This document shows, one piece after another, positions 1-9,800 of a stretch of 31,226 nucleotides of DNA. Positions within the stretch are counted from its first letter, which is position 1, and the number at the start of each line of letters is the position of its first letter. Location: positions 1,393 to 32,618 of IMG/VR virus record IMGVR_UViG_3300030117_001964; one strand, written 5' to 3'. A model generated the notes under the pieces. That model was not told where the DNA came from. It did not search any database and worked only from the letters and a program-made list of their open reading frames with translations. Position numbers and translations under genes: made by a program. This DNA comes from a virus.

Positions 1-245
1 AAGTAAATGATTTTCTTCTTCAGTTTGGGTCTGATAAATTTATGCATTTCATGGCAGGCTCTGCTGGATTTGCAATTACAGAATCATGGATTGTATTGTC
101 TATCTTAGCTTTTGGTAAAGAATTATATGATTATATAGATCATAAAGCATGGTCTAACAAAGATGTGATAGCGACTGTATTAGGCGGTATTTTTTCTTTT
201 GTTTCTATGTATATTTGGAACCTATTACCATTTAAGGTGTTCTGA
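1..245 (+). CDS. YfiM/DUF2279-like membrane protein, 5' end missing
   Basis: The frame is open from the first base, so the gene starts left of the window; the ATG at 42 is internal. The visible part reads through a SDKFMHFMAGSAGFA segment, a hydrophobic stretch, a GKELYDY motif and a Gly-containing second hydrophobic stretch (VIATVLGGIFSFVSMYIW). The order DK-x2-HF-x-AG ... GKE-x2-D ... D-x-(I/A)AT-x2-G is what I know from YfiM/DUF2279 lipoproteins and their phage relatives. The stop TGA overlaps the next ATG (TGATG), so it is translationally coupled to the following membrane protein. A role in the lysis or envelope step is inferred from the cluster of small membrane proteins that follows. 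The missing N-terminus would show whether a lipoprotein signal is present. Confidence 0.6.
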   Translation, partial: VNDFLLQFGSDKFMHFMAGSAGFAITESWIVLSILAFGKELYDYIDHKAWSNKDVIATVLGGIFSFVSMYIWNLLPFKVF

Positions 246-562
246 TGGATTTTATGGCTGTATACGGTGAAGCAGGGATGATAGGTGTAGTAGGTGCAAT
301 GTTTGTGTATCTAGTTGTTTCTCTGTCTAACAAGTCAGCACAGCAACAAGAAACCCTTGAAAACTTGAAGACAGAAAACAGGGGCCAATCAGAAACGCTA
401 GAAAATATGGAAGGTATGATTATAAAATTGATTGAACGCTGGAATAAATCCGATGATAAGTTAGATCGGAAGTTTGACGGAATCACCAAAGAGATTAATG
501 ACCTAGACAATCAAATAAGTCGAGTTGAAGGTAGCTTATCTCGCATTAATGGAAAACACTAA
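245..562 (+). CDS. Small membrane protein with one TM helix and a coiled coil (holin- or spanin-like)
   Basis: 105 residues. A hydrophobic helix at about residues 8-28 (GMIGVVGAMFVYLVVSL) is followed by a charged, heptad-like region to about residue 100, rich in Glu, Lys, Asn and Leu, that should form a coiled coil. This N-terminal anchor plus soluble coiled coil is the shape of BhlA-type holins, i-spanins and several unrelated phage membrane proteins; sequence alone does not decide. It starts on the TGATG overlap with the previous gene and ends on a TAATG overlap with the next, so it sits in a tightly coupled membrane-protein cassette. Lysis function is inference from this context. Confidence 0.65.
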   Translation: MDFMAVYGEAGMIGVVGAMFVYLVVSLSNKSAQQQETLENLKTENRGQSETLENMEGMIIKLIERWNKSDDKLDRKFDGITKEINDLDNQISRVEGSLSRINGKH

Positions 563-708
563 TGGACAGTTTAAAGGTTTCTGGTGTATCGTTTATGAAT
601 TACGGCATACATCTTGCCGAAATAAACTTGATACTACAATGCATTATAGGTATAATGACTATTGTGTATCTTACATACAAAATAAAAACAGTTAAAAATA
701 GGAGTTAA
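562..708 (+). CDS. 48-residue single-TM protein
   Basis: The ATG overlaps the preceding stop (TAATG). The product begins MDSLKVSGVSFMNYGIHLAE, has one hydrophobic helix (INLILQCIIGIMTIVYLTY, about residues 21-39) and a short basic tail (KIKTVKNRS). Its end carries the GGAG used by the next gene. Size, topology and position between a coiled-coil membrane protein and the tail genes fit a holin or holin partner, but small single-TM phage proteins are hard to assign. The tight coupling on both sides and the clean basic tail after the helix make it a real gene. Confidence 0.6.
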   Translation: MDSLKVSGVSFMNYGIHLAEINLILQCIIGIMTIVYLTYKIKTVKNRS

Positions 709-710
709 CT

Positions 711-887
711 ATGTTAGCGAAGTTAATAGCAGATGATCTGCTGTCAGATGAGAATGGTGCAGAGGTAATTGCTGAAATAAATAAGTCGGTTGATATACCT
801 ATCATTTCGGAAGCCACAGAGCAAAAAATCCTTGAAGCACTTTGGAAAGTGATCAAGGCTGTTTTGCTTAAGAAAATAGGTGTCTAG
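711..887 (+). CDS. 58-residue hypothetical protein
   Basis: It starts at an ATG six bases after GGAG and ends at a TAG that overlaps the GTG of the next gene (TAGTG). The product is helical: an acidic N-terminal half (MLAKLIADDLLSDENGAEV) and a Leu/Lys-rich C-terminal amphipathic helix (ILEALWKVIKAVLLKKIGV). No family recognised. The C-terminal helix could bind membrane or the neighbouring proteins; that is speculation. The ribosome binding site and both couplings make the gene itself likely. Confidence 0.6.
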   Translation: MLAKLIADDLLSDENGAEVIAEINKSVDIPIISEATEQKILEALWKVIKAVLLKKIGV

Positions 888-3457
888 TGCCTAAACAGCA
901 TCTAGTTTTAAATGATTTTTCTGGAGGTCTCAATACCTATCAAGAGTATAGAGACCTTCAGATTAATGAACTCTCCGAGTGTTACAATTTTACATTTCAA
1001 AAAGGTAGAACTGTAAGAACTAGAGGTGCTTTTGAAACTCACGGCACTGCCCCTCAGCATGCGGCTACTATTTCTGGTGGATATGGACTTGCATCTTTTG
1101 AATCCGACTACTCTTCTACGGAATATGAAGCTGTAGATATAACTAAGTCTACTAATTTACAATTTTTACAAGATGGTGGTGAGGGCGGAGAGGCTGGTTC
1201 TGGAACCTTGCTAGGAAGATTTATTGAAGCTGGTAGATTGGTGCAAAGTTCCGATGCCAGCAACCAGTCTGGATTAAAAGACAGTATTGTTACAAATTTA
1301 GTTGTCGGTGGGCAAATAGCCATTAGGGGAACTCTAAAAAACAATGGTATTTATACCATTGCAGGCATTGGAGACAGTATTACGATTGATGGCACTGCTA
1401 ATCTCAATGCCATTGAAATAGAGACTGATAGTGCTACATTTCTAGACGAAACAATAGCCGCTAATTCTACCACTAATGGAGCGGTCAGTATTACCTCTCA
1501 TTCTCTTGGAGAAAATTCTTTAGTACTGTCAGACGTTGCAAACTCTGAATTGGATGTATACAACCTATCAAGCGATGCATTTACAGCGGGAAGAATATCT
1601 ACAAAAACATCTGGTGTGGTATCTGGTGCGGCCGCAATATCGCCTGAGTATTCTTTTTATATTGTAGACAATGTAGTTAGGGTTAGTGACGGTAAAGATG
1701 TTCCGACACTACAAAAAGTAAAGTGGTATGGATACATTAACAGGCATCACTTTAGAGGTGTTCGGGTTGACACCAACTCAGATGGTTTTGGAGACACGGA
1801 TTTAAGAGGTGATGCTACAGTACATAAAGGTTGGTTTTCAAAAGATAATACACTGGCACCCCCTACCTTTGCAAGGACGGCCACAACAAACATATATCCT
1901 GATTACGATAGCACAAACGTTGGATTTAGCATAGACTACGATTCGACAAATGCAAATGAGAACGCCTTTTTTGAAACAAAAACATGGAAGATAGCAGTTA
2001 GTTTTGTATACGATGGTAATCAAGAGTCGTTATTATACATACCTACCACCAACAACACCTTCACAACGGTGCTTGGCAACGACTTAAGATTGAGGGTTAT
2101 GGCTAAAATAGGGAGTTCTGGCACCGGATACGATGCAAGGATTAGCGGGGGTAGAATGTATTGCAAAGATAATACTGACGATACTGCAAACTGGTTGTTA
2201 TTAGCCAACATTGATTTAGTAGAGGGTGTTTCTGCTTCACTAACAGGGGACAAAAGCAGTTGGGAGGCCGCAAATGCAACTAATTTGTATGCGGATATAG
2301 AATTGATTAATATGAATTTTGACACCTTTGAAAGCATCAATGGTTACTCTCCAGAGATTAGTGCCAATAGCATAGGTCGTTTAGGAGAGGGTTGGAGAAC
2401 TGGGATTATAGCTAATAGAAGGGCTTTTGTTGCCAATGTAAAAATAAAAAATACATACGATGCAAACATTACAGCGTATGGAGACAGGATTATGTTTAGC
2501 CTGCCAAATAGATTTGACACTTTTCCATCTTTTAATTTTATTGATGTAGTTAAGGGTGATGCGGAGGCCTATCTGAGACTTCATTCTTTTGCAGATAGGT
2601 TGGTAGCATTGAAACATAATTCTGTTCAGATAATTAACATTTCCTCACCAAGTGAGTCAGGTTGGTTCTTAGAAGAAGATATTAAGAATAATGGGGTCAA
2701 CCATCCTGCGGCATCTTTTCGCTCGAATAAAGGTATATTATGGGCTAATAAAAAGGGTTTATTTATATATACAGGCTCACAAATAGCAAACCTCATAGAT
2801 AAAAAGATAGATCAGTCTGAGTGGTCTTCTTTTATGACAAACTTCTCAATAGTGGGTTATGATGGCAATGCAGATATGGCAATAGTAATTAGAGACTCAG
2901 AGAACTCAGCGACCAATCAGGGAGATGCCTACATATACGATTTCAAAACAAATGCTTGGTCTTTTCATTCAGACTTGCTAACAGCTAGTGCTGGCAAGTA
3001 TACGAATTTTGTTACAGACTACAATGGTGATTTAGTTGTTGGTGTTCAGAACTCAACCAATGTAGATATTAAAAAATTTAACTATACAAGAAATGCGGTT
3101 GTTGCAACGGATGAAGCATATTTTTCTACAAAAGATTTTGACTTTGGCTTTCCAAGCTTGAAAAAGAAGATATATGCTATAACCGTTACATATAAAAGTG
3201 ATGCGGCTCAAACAAATCCAATATCATTTGCACTAGACGGCTCTACAAGCTTCACAGAAGCAACTGGTAACTTTTCAAACACTTCTAGCTGGAAAAGACT
3301 ACGTGCAACATTATCGAGCCCTCAATCTTGTCAGTCTGTTAGAATAAGAATAAAAAATAATAGTAGCAACACTATAGATAATGATGATGGAATACAGATT
3401 AACGATATTAGTGTAGAATATAGGCTGATTAATAAGGGCAGAGTAGCTTCAGACTAA
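887..3457 (+). CDS. Tail/virion structural protein (856 aa, beta-rich, tail-stabilising type)
   Basis: The start is a GTG overlapping the previous stop. The N-terminus (VLNDFSGGLNTYQEYRDLQ, then ELSECYNFTFQKGR and a TRG motif, about residues 7-48) has the form NDFxGGLNT ... RDIxxNELxxxxN, seen in marine podovirus tail proteins that I associate with tail tubular B / stabilisation proteins. The remainder is Ser/Thr/Asn/Gly-rich, short on long helices, with many short strand-like runs, as expected of a beta-propeller or beta-sandwich virion protein. It is followed four bases later by another beta-rich protein. I call it structural with good confidence; the precise position (tail tube, nozzle or adaptor) is inference. 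Confidence 0.65.
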   Translation: MPKQHLVLNDFSGGLNTYQEYRDLQINELSECYNFTFQKGRTVRTRGAFETHGTAPQHAATISGGYGLASFESDYSSTEYEAVDITKSTNLQFLQDGGEGGEAGSGTLLGRFIEAGRLVQSSDASNQSGLKDSIVTNLVVGGQIAIRGTLKNNGIYTIAGIGDSITIDGTANLNAIEIETDSATFLDETIAANSTTNGAVSITSHSLGENSLVLSDVANSELDVYNLSSDAFTAGRISTKTSGVVSGAAAISPEYSFYIVDNVVRVSDGKDVPTLQKVKWYGYINRHHFRGVRVDTNSDGFGDTDLRGDATVHKGWFSKDNTLAPPTFARTATTNIYPDYDSTNVGFSIDYDSTNANENAFFETKTWKIAVSFVYDGNQESLLYIPTTNNTFTTVLGNDLRLRVMAKIGSSGTGYDARISGGRMYCKDNTDDTANWLLLANIDLVEGVSASLTGDKSSWEAANATNLYADIELINMNFDTFESINGYSPEISANSIGRLGEGWRTGIIANRRAFVANVKIKNTYDANITAYGDRIMFSLPNRFDTFPSFNFIDVVKGDAEAYLRLHSFADRLVALKHNSVQIINISSPSESGWFLEEDIKNNGVNHPAASFRSNKGILWANKKGLFIYTGSQIANLIDKKIDQSEWSSFMTNFSIVGYDGNADMAIVIRDSENSATNQGDAYIYDFKTNAWSFHSDLLTASAGKYTNFVTDYNGDLVVGVQNSTNVDIKKFNYTRNAVVATDEAYFSTKDFDFGFPSLKKKIYAITVTYKSDAAQTNPISFALDGSTSFTEATGNFSNTSSWKRLRATLSSPQSCQSVRIRIKNNSSNTIDNDDGIQINDISVEYRLINKGRVASD

Positions 3458-3461
3458 TAGC

Positions 3462-4163
3462 ATGTCTTTACTAGAAAGAAAAGTCAGGAGAGTTCAGAAC
3501 AGTAAGGGTAACGCTATATCCGAAGGTAGTAATAAAACTGCGATGTCACATCCCCCTGCTAAAAATAACATGTCTGATGGTGAGCAGGTTTTTGCTTTAC
3601 TAAGCAATAGAACATTAGGTTTATTTAAAAAATTAAATGGAATGCTGTATAAAGTTAGCCTTTCGCATGATGGCAATCAAATAGTAGACAATAAGCTAAC
3701 TGCTAAAAGAATAGAATACATCAATGAGTTTACAGATTATAGGTGCTTTGTTCATAATTTTCAAGATGACATAGCAACTTCAGAGGTGTTTCTTCCTTGG
3801 TTTGCAATAACCGAACAAACAGGTATGGATCAAGAACACACAGCATATCTTACTCCATACACAATGACCTGTGAAAAGATTGTATTTAGACCTGAAGTAT
3901 TAACAGATACCAGTGCTGATTTAACATTTAAAATTAAAAAGCAAGATGATGGAGATGCTACTGTCGATACGGTTGCAACTGCAACGTATACGGCAACATT
4001 AGCTAGTCATACATCCATAGTAATAAAGAGAACAGACTTTGACAATACCCCAACAGTGGGAGATAAAGACAAAGTAGCAATTAGTGTAACAGCAGGTGCT
4101 GACCCTTCTGGTGTAATAGACTGGTATGTAACATCAGTTTGGAGGACAGAGATTAAAGTATAA
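3462..4163 (+). CDS. Beta-rich virion protein, possible fibre or decoration protein
   Basis: 233 residues. The N-terminal 60 residues are basic and low in structure; the C-terminal half, from about residue 130, is a run of short strands (DLTFKIKKQDDGD, YTATLASHTSIVIKR, KVAISVTAGADPSGVIDWYV) ending WRTEIKV, which looks like a jelly-roll or immunoglobulin-like domain of the kind found in tail fibres and capsid decoration proteins of marine phages. It lies four bases after the 856-residue tail protein. No catalytic motif seen. Receptor binding is possible but not shown by the sequence. Confidence 0.55.
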   Translation: MSLLERKVRRVQNSKGNAISEGSNKTAMSHPPAKNNMSDGEQVFALLSNRTLGLFKKLNGMLYKVSLSHDGNQIVDNKLTAKRIEYINEFTDYRCFVHNFQDDIATSEVFLPWFAITEQTGMDQEHTAYLTPYTMTCEKIVFRPEVLTDTSADLTFKIKKQDDGDATVDTVATATYTATLASHTSIVIKRTDFDNTPTVGDKDKVAISVTAGADPSGVIDWYVTSVWRTEIKV

Positions 4164-4220
4164 TGAAGTTTGCCTCTAGAAAAGTGATAAAATATTTATT
4201 AAATTCAAAGGAATTATATC

Positions 4221-5585
4221 ATGCTTAACCATTCTAACAAATCCAAAGGTTTTCTCCCTGTTAAATCCGGCCCCAATATGACAGGCTTTGATATGGGCAA
4301 GCCCCAAAGCCTTATGGAGATGATGCAAACTGGTGGCCCAACTACTAGAGGTGGTGCGGCTCTTGCACGAGCTATGCAACAGCAGGCAGATATAAAGAAG
4401 CTTGAGGAGTTTCAAAGGCAAGAGGCCAAAAGGCAAGGCAAAGGTCGCTTGTTTGGTTCGGTTGCTAAGACCATAGGGGGCTTGCTTGGTAGTACTTTAG
4501 GCCCAGTGGGTGCAGGAATTGGTGCTGGCCTTGGTCAAAGATTAGGCGAGGGTCTTGGTGCTGGTAAATCAAGAAGCTACGATGCAAGTGGTACCGTGTT
4601 TGGACAGCAGGCTTTTCGGGATGTAGATCAGTCTAGTAGAGATTATACTAGGGGTATGGGGGCACGAGCTTTGGTTGGCGGTCTTGAAGCTGGTATTGGT
4701 GGGGCTCTTAGCCCGAAGGGGCTTTTTGGTAAGGAGTCTCCAGTTAGAGCGGCTATAGCCGATAGTTATGGTGGTGTTAAAGATTTTGCAGGTGACGTGT
4801 ATAATACGTTAACTACTACTTTTGATATTGGGCAATCTGGCCCTGACATTTCTTCTGTTGCTGGAGTAGACACTTCTTCGTTTTTACAAGATTTATTTTC
4901 TAGTAACGATAATGCACGGTTATTTAGGCCCGGAAAGGGAGGTGGCTTTAGGATGTTAGCAAACGCACAAGATGGTGGACTCCTTGGTATGCAGACTGGT
5001 GGGTTTACAGCTCAGTCTGTGTTGCAGTCTCAAGGACTTGCACCAACAGATGAGCAGTTAGCTTTATTTCAGCAGTTTGACCCTACTGGATTGCAGGGCA
5101 CTGCTGAATCTCTAAGAATGGGACAAATATCTGGTGCAAGACAAGCTAGGCAACAGCAAGCCGGAACTGGCTTTGCTGGTGCTGGTGGGGTAGAACAGGC
5201 TCAATCAGCAATATCAAGAGCGGCTCAAAGGGCTTTTGGCACTGCGGTTGGTCAAGAGCAGGCAAGATTTACCTCTGATGTTTTGGGAACTGCGGCTGAT
5301 ATTGTAGCTGGTGGAGGAGAGTTTAGAAAGTATTTTGGAGACCAATCTGAAGCTTATGAAGATGCATCGAATCCAGTAGGGCCAGCAGGTGCACCAACAT
5401 CTCCACCTGCTGGGTCGGGTATGCAGGGAATGCCAGATCAAAACATTGGTGCTCAGGAAAAAGGCCCAGATGGCCAAACGTATGAGTGGAATGGTAGTTC
5501 TTGGGTACTTGTACCCGGAGGAGGAGGAATGGGCTCTGAGTTAGGCGGAGACACATTTGGTTCTTCTGGTGTTACTGGGCCATAA
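4221..5585 (+). CDS. Gly/Ala/Gln-rich virion protein with tail-type YxWNGxxW motif
   Basis: 454 residues with a good ribosome binding site (AAAGGA, eight bases before ATG). Features in order: Met/Gly-rich N-terminus (residues 1-50); a charged helix (IKKLEEFQRQEAKRQGKGR); a Gly/Ala hydrophobic segment (GSVAKTIGGLLGSTLGPVG, about 79-97, continuing through further GxG repeats) that resembles membrane-interacting parts of ejection proteins; Ala/Gln-rich helices (about 290-370); and a C-terminal GPDGQTYEWNGSSWVLV module near residues 414-430, similar to short aromatic modules in other phage structural proteins. MQTGGPT, AQDGGLL and MQTGGFT echo motifs repeated in the protein at 26212. It heads the 454 / 406 / 1332 trio, which by order resembles T7 internal virion proteins gp14-gp15-gp16. 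Confidence 0.55.
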   Translation: MLNHSNKSKGFLPVKSGPNMTGFDMGKPQSLMEMMQTGGPTTRGGAALARAMQQQADIKKLEEFQRQEAKRQGKGRLFGSVAKTIGGLLGSTLGPVGAGIGAGLGQRLGEGLGAGKSRSYDASGTVFGQQAFRDVDQSSRDYTRGMGARALVGGLEAGIGGALSPKGLFGKESPVRAAIADSYGGVKDFAGDVYNTLTTTFDIGQSGPDISSVAGVDTSSFLQDLFSSNDNARLFRPGKGGGFRMLANAQDGGLLGMQTGGFTAQSVLQSQGLAPTDEQLALFQQFDPTGLQGTAESLRMGQISGARQARQQQAGTGFAGAGGVEQAQSAISRAAQRAFGTAVGQEQARFTSDVLGTAADIVAGGGEFRKYFGDQSEAYEDASNPVGPAGAPTSPPAGSGMQGMPDQNIGAQEKGPDGQTYEWNGSSWVLVPGGGGMGSELGGDTFGSSGVTGP

Positions 5586-5596
5586 AGGAATATAAT

Positions 5597-6817
5597 ATGT
5601 CTAACGGAATAAGAACAATATATAGCAGGGATCAAAGATTGGCCCCCGGCCAATACGAAACGCCTCTTGCAGATTTTCTAGACAGACTACCCGGACTTGT
5701 TAATCAGTACCAACAAAATCAATTAGCACAGCAAAGGCAAGACTTAGCAGACAAAAGGTATGAAGATCAGATTAAATATAGAGATAGGCAGGAAAGACGT
5801 GCCATAGAGCGACAGAAGATTCAAGATGAAAGATTTGCACAGGCTCAGCAATTAAGTAAAGAACGCTTTGATTTACAGCGAAAAGATATAGAGACAAATA
5901 GAAAAAGAGCAGACGATCAATTTATAAAAACAAATGTAATGAGCTTAGTTAGGAATGGTGACTATGCACTTGCCGGTCAAATGCTTTCTGGCTTAGAGGG
6001 AACTCCAGAATTTGACTCTTTAGGTGCTATGATTGACCAAGCGGCTAAAAATAAAGAAGAATTAGATTCTGCTTTTAAAGAGGTTAGGAATTTATACTAC
6101 GACCCCAACGTGTCCATATACGAAAAACAAGATAGTCTAAAGAGCTTTCAAGAAAAATTTTCTGACAGATTTGAATTAGGAAAAGGTATTGATGATTCTA
6201 TAACCAGATTTACAAGTTCTGTCAATTTAAAAGCAGAGGCTCAAAACAGAGGGTTTAGACCTGTAGAAGAGTGGATAAATATCAAAGGCGGCAGGGAAGA
6301 TATTGCAACTTATGAAAATGCTCAATCTGCAATAAAAGAAGCTCAGAAAGAGATTAATAAAATAGATTCTGGAATTGGGGGGGTGACGGGCACAAAACAA
6401 AAATTAAGAGAAGTTATAGAAACTAATGAAAAGATTATACAAGGCTTAATGAATAACCCTAAATACAAATTAGAAACTCGTAGTCAATATGACGAGAGAA
6501 AGAAAATGGAAAAATTACCATTAGGAGCCATGTTGCCCTTGGGTGTAGGTCAAGATCAATTTTATGCAAGTTCTGCTTTTGATGGGGGTTCAGATGAAGA
6601 GTTTCTACCCTCTTCTGAAAGCGACATGGCTGAACTTGAAGACAATTTAAATAAAGAATTAGACCAGATTACATCCAACCCCTCTGAAGAATCAATGGAC
6701 GATCCAAAAAGTACTTTGCAGGACGTATTAAATCTTCCAGAAGCTCAGGCCGCTAGAAGAAAACCATTATCTATTGTAGACCCTATAAGAATTGCTAGGC
6801 TTCTTCAGGGGATATAA
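5597..6817 (+). CDS. Coiled-coil virion protein, probable internal/ejection protein
   Basis: 406 residues; ribosome binding site AAAGGA before the ATG. Residues about 35-115 are an uninterrupted Gln/Arg/Lys/Glu-rich helix (for example QQNQLAQQRQDLADKRYEDQ) that should form a long coiled coil. The middle (about 120-290) is helical and acidic, and the C-terminal 80 residues are acidic and less ordered (LEDNLNKELDQITSNPSEE). No enzyme motif. It ends two bases before the start of the 1332-residue protein, and gene order suggests a counterpart of T7 gp15 in the ejection machinery; that is analogy, not detected homology. Confidence 0.5.
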   Translation: MSNGIRTIYSRDQRLAPGQYETPLADFLDRLPGLVNQYQQNQLAQQRQDLADKRYEDQIKYRDRQERRAIERQKIQDERFAQAQQLSKERFDLQRKDIETNRKRADDQFIKTNVMSLVRNGDYALAGQMLSGLEGTPEFDSLGAMIDQAAKNKEELDSAFKEVRNLYYDPNVSIYEKQDSLKSFQEKFSDRFELGKGIDDSITRFTSSVNLKAEAQNRGFRPVEEWINIKGGREDIATYENAQSAIKEAQKEINKIDSGIGGVTGTKQKLREVIETNEKIIQGLMNNPKYKLETRSQYDERKKMEKLPLGAMLPLGVGQDQFYASSAFDGGSDEEFLPSSESDMAELEDNLNKELDQITSNPSEESMDDPKSTLQDVLNLPEAQAARRKPLSIVDPIRIARLLQGI

Positions 6818-6819
6818 AC

Positions 6820-9800
6820 ATGCCTACAAAGCCGCAGGATTATAGAATTTTTTCTAACTCCTTAGACAAGTTATATCAAAACCCAACCTCAGTTACACAG
6901 CAAACTATAGATCGTTTTTATGAAACTTCTGATTATTTAGAGGAAGATTCTAAATATGAAAACTCTTCTTTTAGTCTTAGTGATTTTTACAAGGAAAAAG
7001 ATAAGCAGATAGAAAGAATTAAAGTTTCTTCTGATGATGAAACACTATATGGTTTTCAGGCACCCTCTTGGACTCCAGACTGGATAAAATCTGGCTATAA
7101 TAGAAGTATAACTGGTATGTCTATAAAAGCACTTAATGGTGAAAAAATAAAAGAGTACGATTTAAATATTATGGAGGACATAGGAGCAACTATCATATCT
7201 ATGGTACAGCCAGTTGATTTGGCAACTGGCATTCTTGGTGGTGGGGTAGGTGGATTTGCGGCAAGGCAAGCATTGAAAACAGGTACAAAAGAAGCATTGA
7301 AAAAAGGCTTGTCTAAAACGGCAACAAATAAACTTATAGCAAATAAATTAGATGATACTGTTGTAAAACAAATTTTAAAAAACACACCTAACAAAGCTAT
7401 TCAAGTAATGACTGGTGCTGGCATTAAAGAGAATATAGCTAGAAAAGCAGTTGAGAAAGCTGGCCCAAGAGTAGTGCAAAGAGCCTTAATAGAAGGTGCA
7501 AAAGGTTCTGCTGGGTTGGGATTTTATCAAGGGTTGTCTACGGCATCTTATGACAAAGTAACTACGGGTGACATTGATGAGGTTAAAGTATTAAAAGAAA
7601 CTTTAAAGGGAATGACTTTAGGTGCTGTCACTGGTGCAAGCTCCCCCGTTGTTAAATCGGTTTTAAAAAATTTAAATCCTTTAACTCAAGAACTAGCATC
7701 AAAAGCTGTTGAGACCATAGAGTTTGGTACGCTGTCCCCCTTTTTAAATGGGCAGGATATAAATCCTGAAACTTTAGTGGAAAGCTATATTCATGCGGCT
7801 GGTGTCGTGGGGGGATTGACTGCCCAAAAACGAGCTTACGCTTTTGCAAAAAAGGGTATAAAGTCAATTAAGGAAAAACAATTCGACAGTCCAATGGATG
7901 CTGAGACTGCGGCTAGGTATATATTGGAAAGCGAATTGCCAAATCAGCCTAAGAAATCAAAAAAAACAAGCAGAAATTTAATAGAGTCGCAAGAAGTATT
8001 TGTTAATAAGTATGGTACTAAATTTGATAATTTAAAATTTTCAGACTCTTCCAAGGAAGTCACTCTTAGAAACGTCAAAACAAGAAAGGTTGATAAGCTT
8101 AACTACGATCAGTTTAATGACCTTTTATTTAGAAGGCAAAGCAAAGCTAGGACAGTAGCCGGATTAGCTAAAAGTAGAAATAAACAAATATTAGACATTA
8201 AAGATAATTTAAAAGTTCCAGATAGCAGATTTAAAGATTACATAGATGCTGTGAGATTGACTGAGGTAGACCCCAAGATAAAAAATAAATACTCTTTAAA
8301 TAGTTTAAGCGGAGTGGAAAGGCTAAAGCTTTTAAATGAAATGAGGCATGAAAAAAGAATAGCTGATTTAAGTAAGAGCTTTTCAAAGGCTGGATGGGAG
8401 GGAAGCCTTTTGCCAAAGCAAAGATTTATAGATCAGGTTTTGCCAAACCTACCCAAAGCTTATAGGCAAGCTAAAAACAGAGCTACTACACAGTTAGAAG
8501 TTATTTCTTTTAGGGACTTTGACAATTATAACGTAAGGGAATTAACGCTACTTGGTGGATATTTACAACAACTGCAAAGTGCGGGAGCTCTTAAAAGAGG
8601 CTTATTCAAAAAACAAGCTTTATTAGATGATGCAAAAAAATTAGCAGATCGTTTAGAAGACCCTAATTACGCTAACCCAAAAAATAAAGACCTACCAGAT
8701 TTTAAAAGGGTGTCTGAAGTGAGGCGTATTTTAGATAAGATATGGGATGATGCAAACAGTATAGGTATTGATCTTGGCCCGAAGGAAGAATTTTATTTTC
8801 CAAGAATGATAAAGCCTGAAATACTAAAAATATTTAACTCAGATATAGCTAAGTTTGGTAAGGATAATCCTTCTCTTGCCTTTGATTCAAAGGGACTTGC
8901 TAAGACGAGAGAGTTCCAAGAACTTGTAGCTGGCTATGTTAGGAACAATCAATTTGATGAAGCAACAATTAAATCCATAAAAAAAATAGCAGGGATTGCT
9001 GATGATGCACCTGAGCCTAAAACTAGGTCAGAACAAAGAGATGCGAACAAAAGAATCGCTGAGGCTTTTGATACTTTCTCTAAAAATATCACTGTTCAGT
9101 TTAGTAGTAAGGCAAAGAATTTAGAGTTCGCTAGAAAAAATATAGACATTCCAAAAGACTTTCTTGAACGTGATGCGAGGCTTGTGTTGGCACGATATGC
9201 TAAGCAAGCATCTTCTAGGATAGCAGAGGTGGAAAACTTTGGAGTGAAAGGAGAGAGAATATATTCAAGAATATCAGCATTAAGAAAATCTGCAATTAAC
9301 GCAAGGCAAGAAGGTAATTCTAACCTGTCAAAAAGGCTTGAAAACTCTGCTAAAACTATAGATTTCTTATTTAAATCGGCCACTACTAGAATAGAGCTAG
9401 ACCCTACTTATAATTACAAGTCATCATTTATTAAGAGCTTTTGGAATAATGTAGTTGACTTTGAAATAGGCACTAAGATAGGTCTTGGGTTTGCGACAAT
9501 ACCAAATTTAACTCAGTTGTCAATATCTACAGCCCTTAGAACTGGATACTATCCTCTGATGAGAGCTATGGTAAAGCTGTCAACAGATCAAGAGTATAGA
9601 AACCTAGTAAAAAAGTCTGGAAGCACTAACCTGTCTGTATTTCAGCAAATGCATAATCTGGAGCCAACGGACACTTTTTTTGGTAAATTTGCAGACGTGA
9701 CAACAAAACTTTCAGGTTTTCAAAAGATCAATGAATTTAATCAGTTGATATCAGCCGCCGCCGCTAGGGAGTGGATAAGTTCACTAAGAAAAACAGCTAA

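Noticed and set aside
4163-4228. 21-codon frame bridging two late genes (TAATG start)
   Set aside because: It overlaps both neighbours and could aid coupling, but there is no independent evidence and the next gene has its own ribosome binding site.
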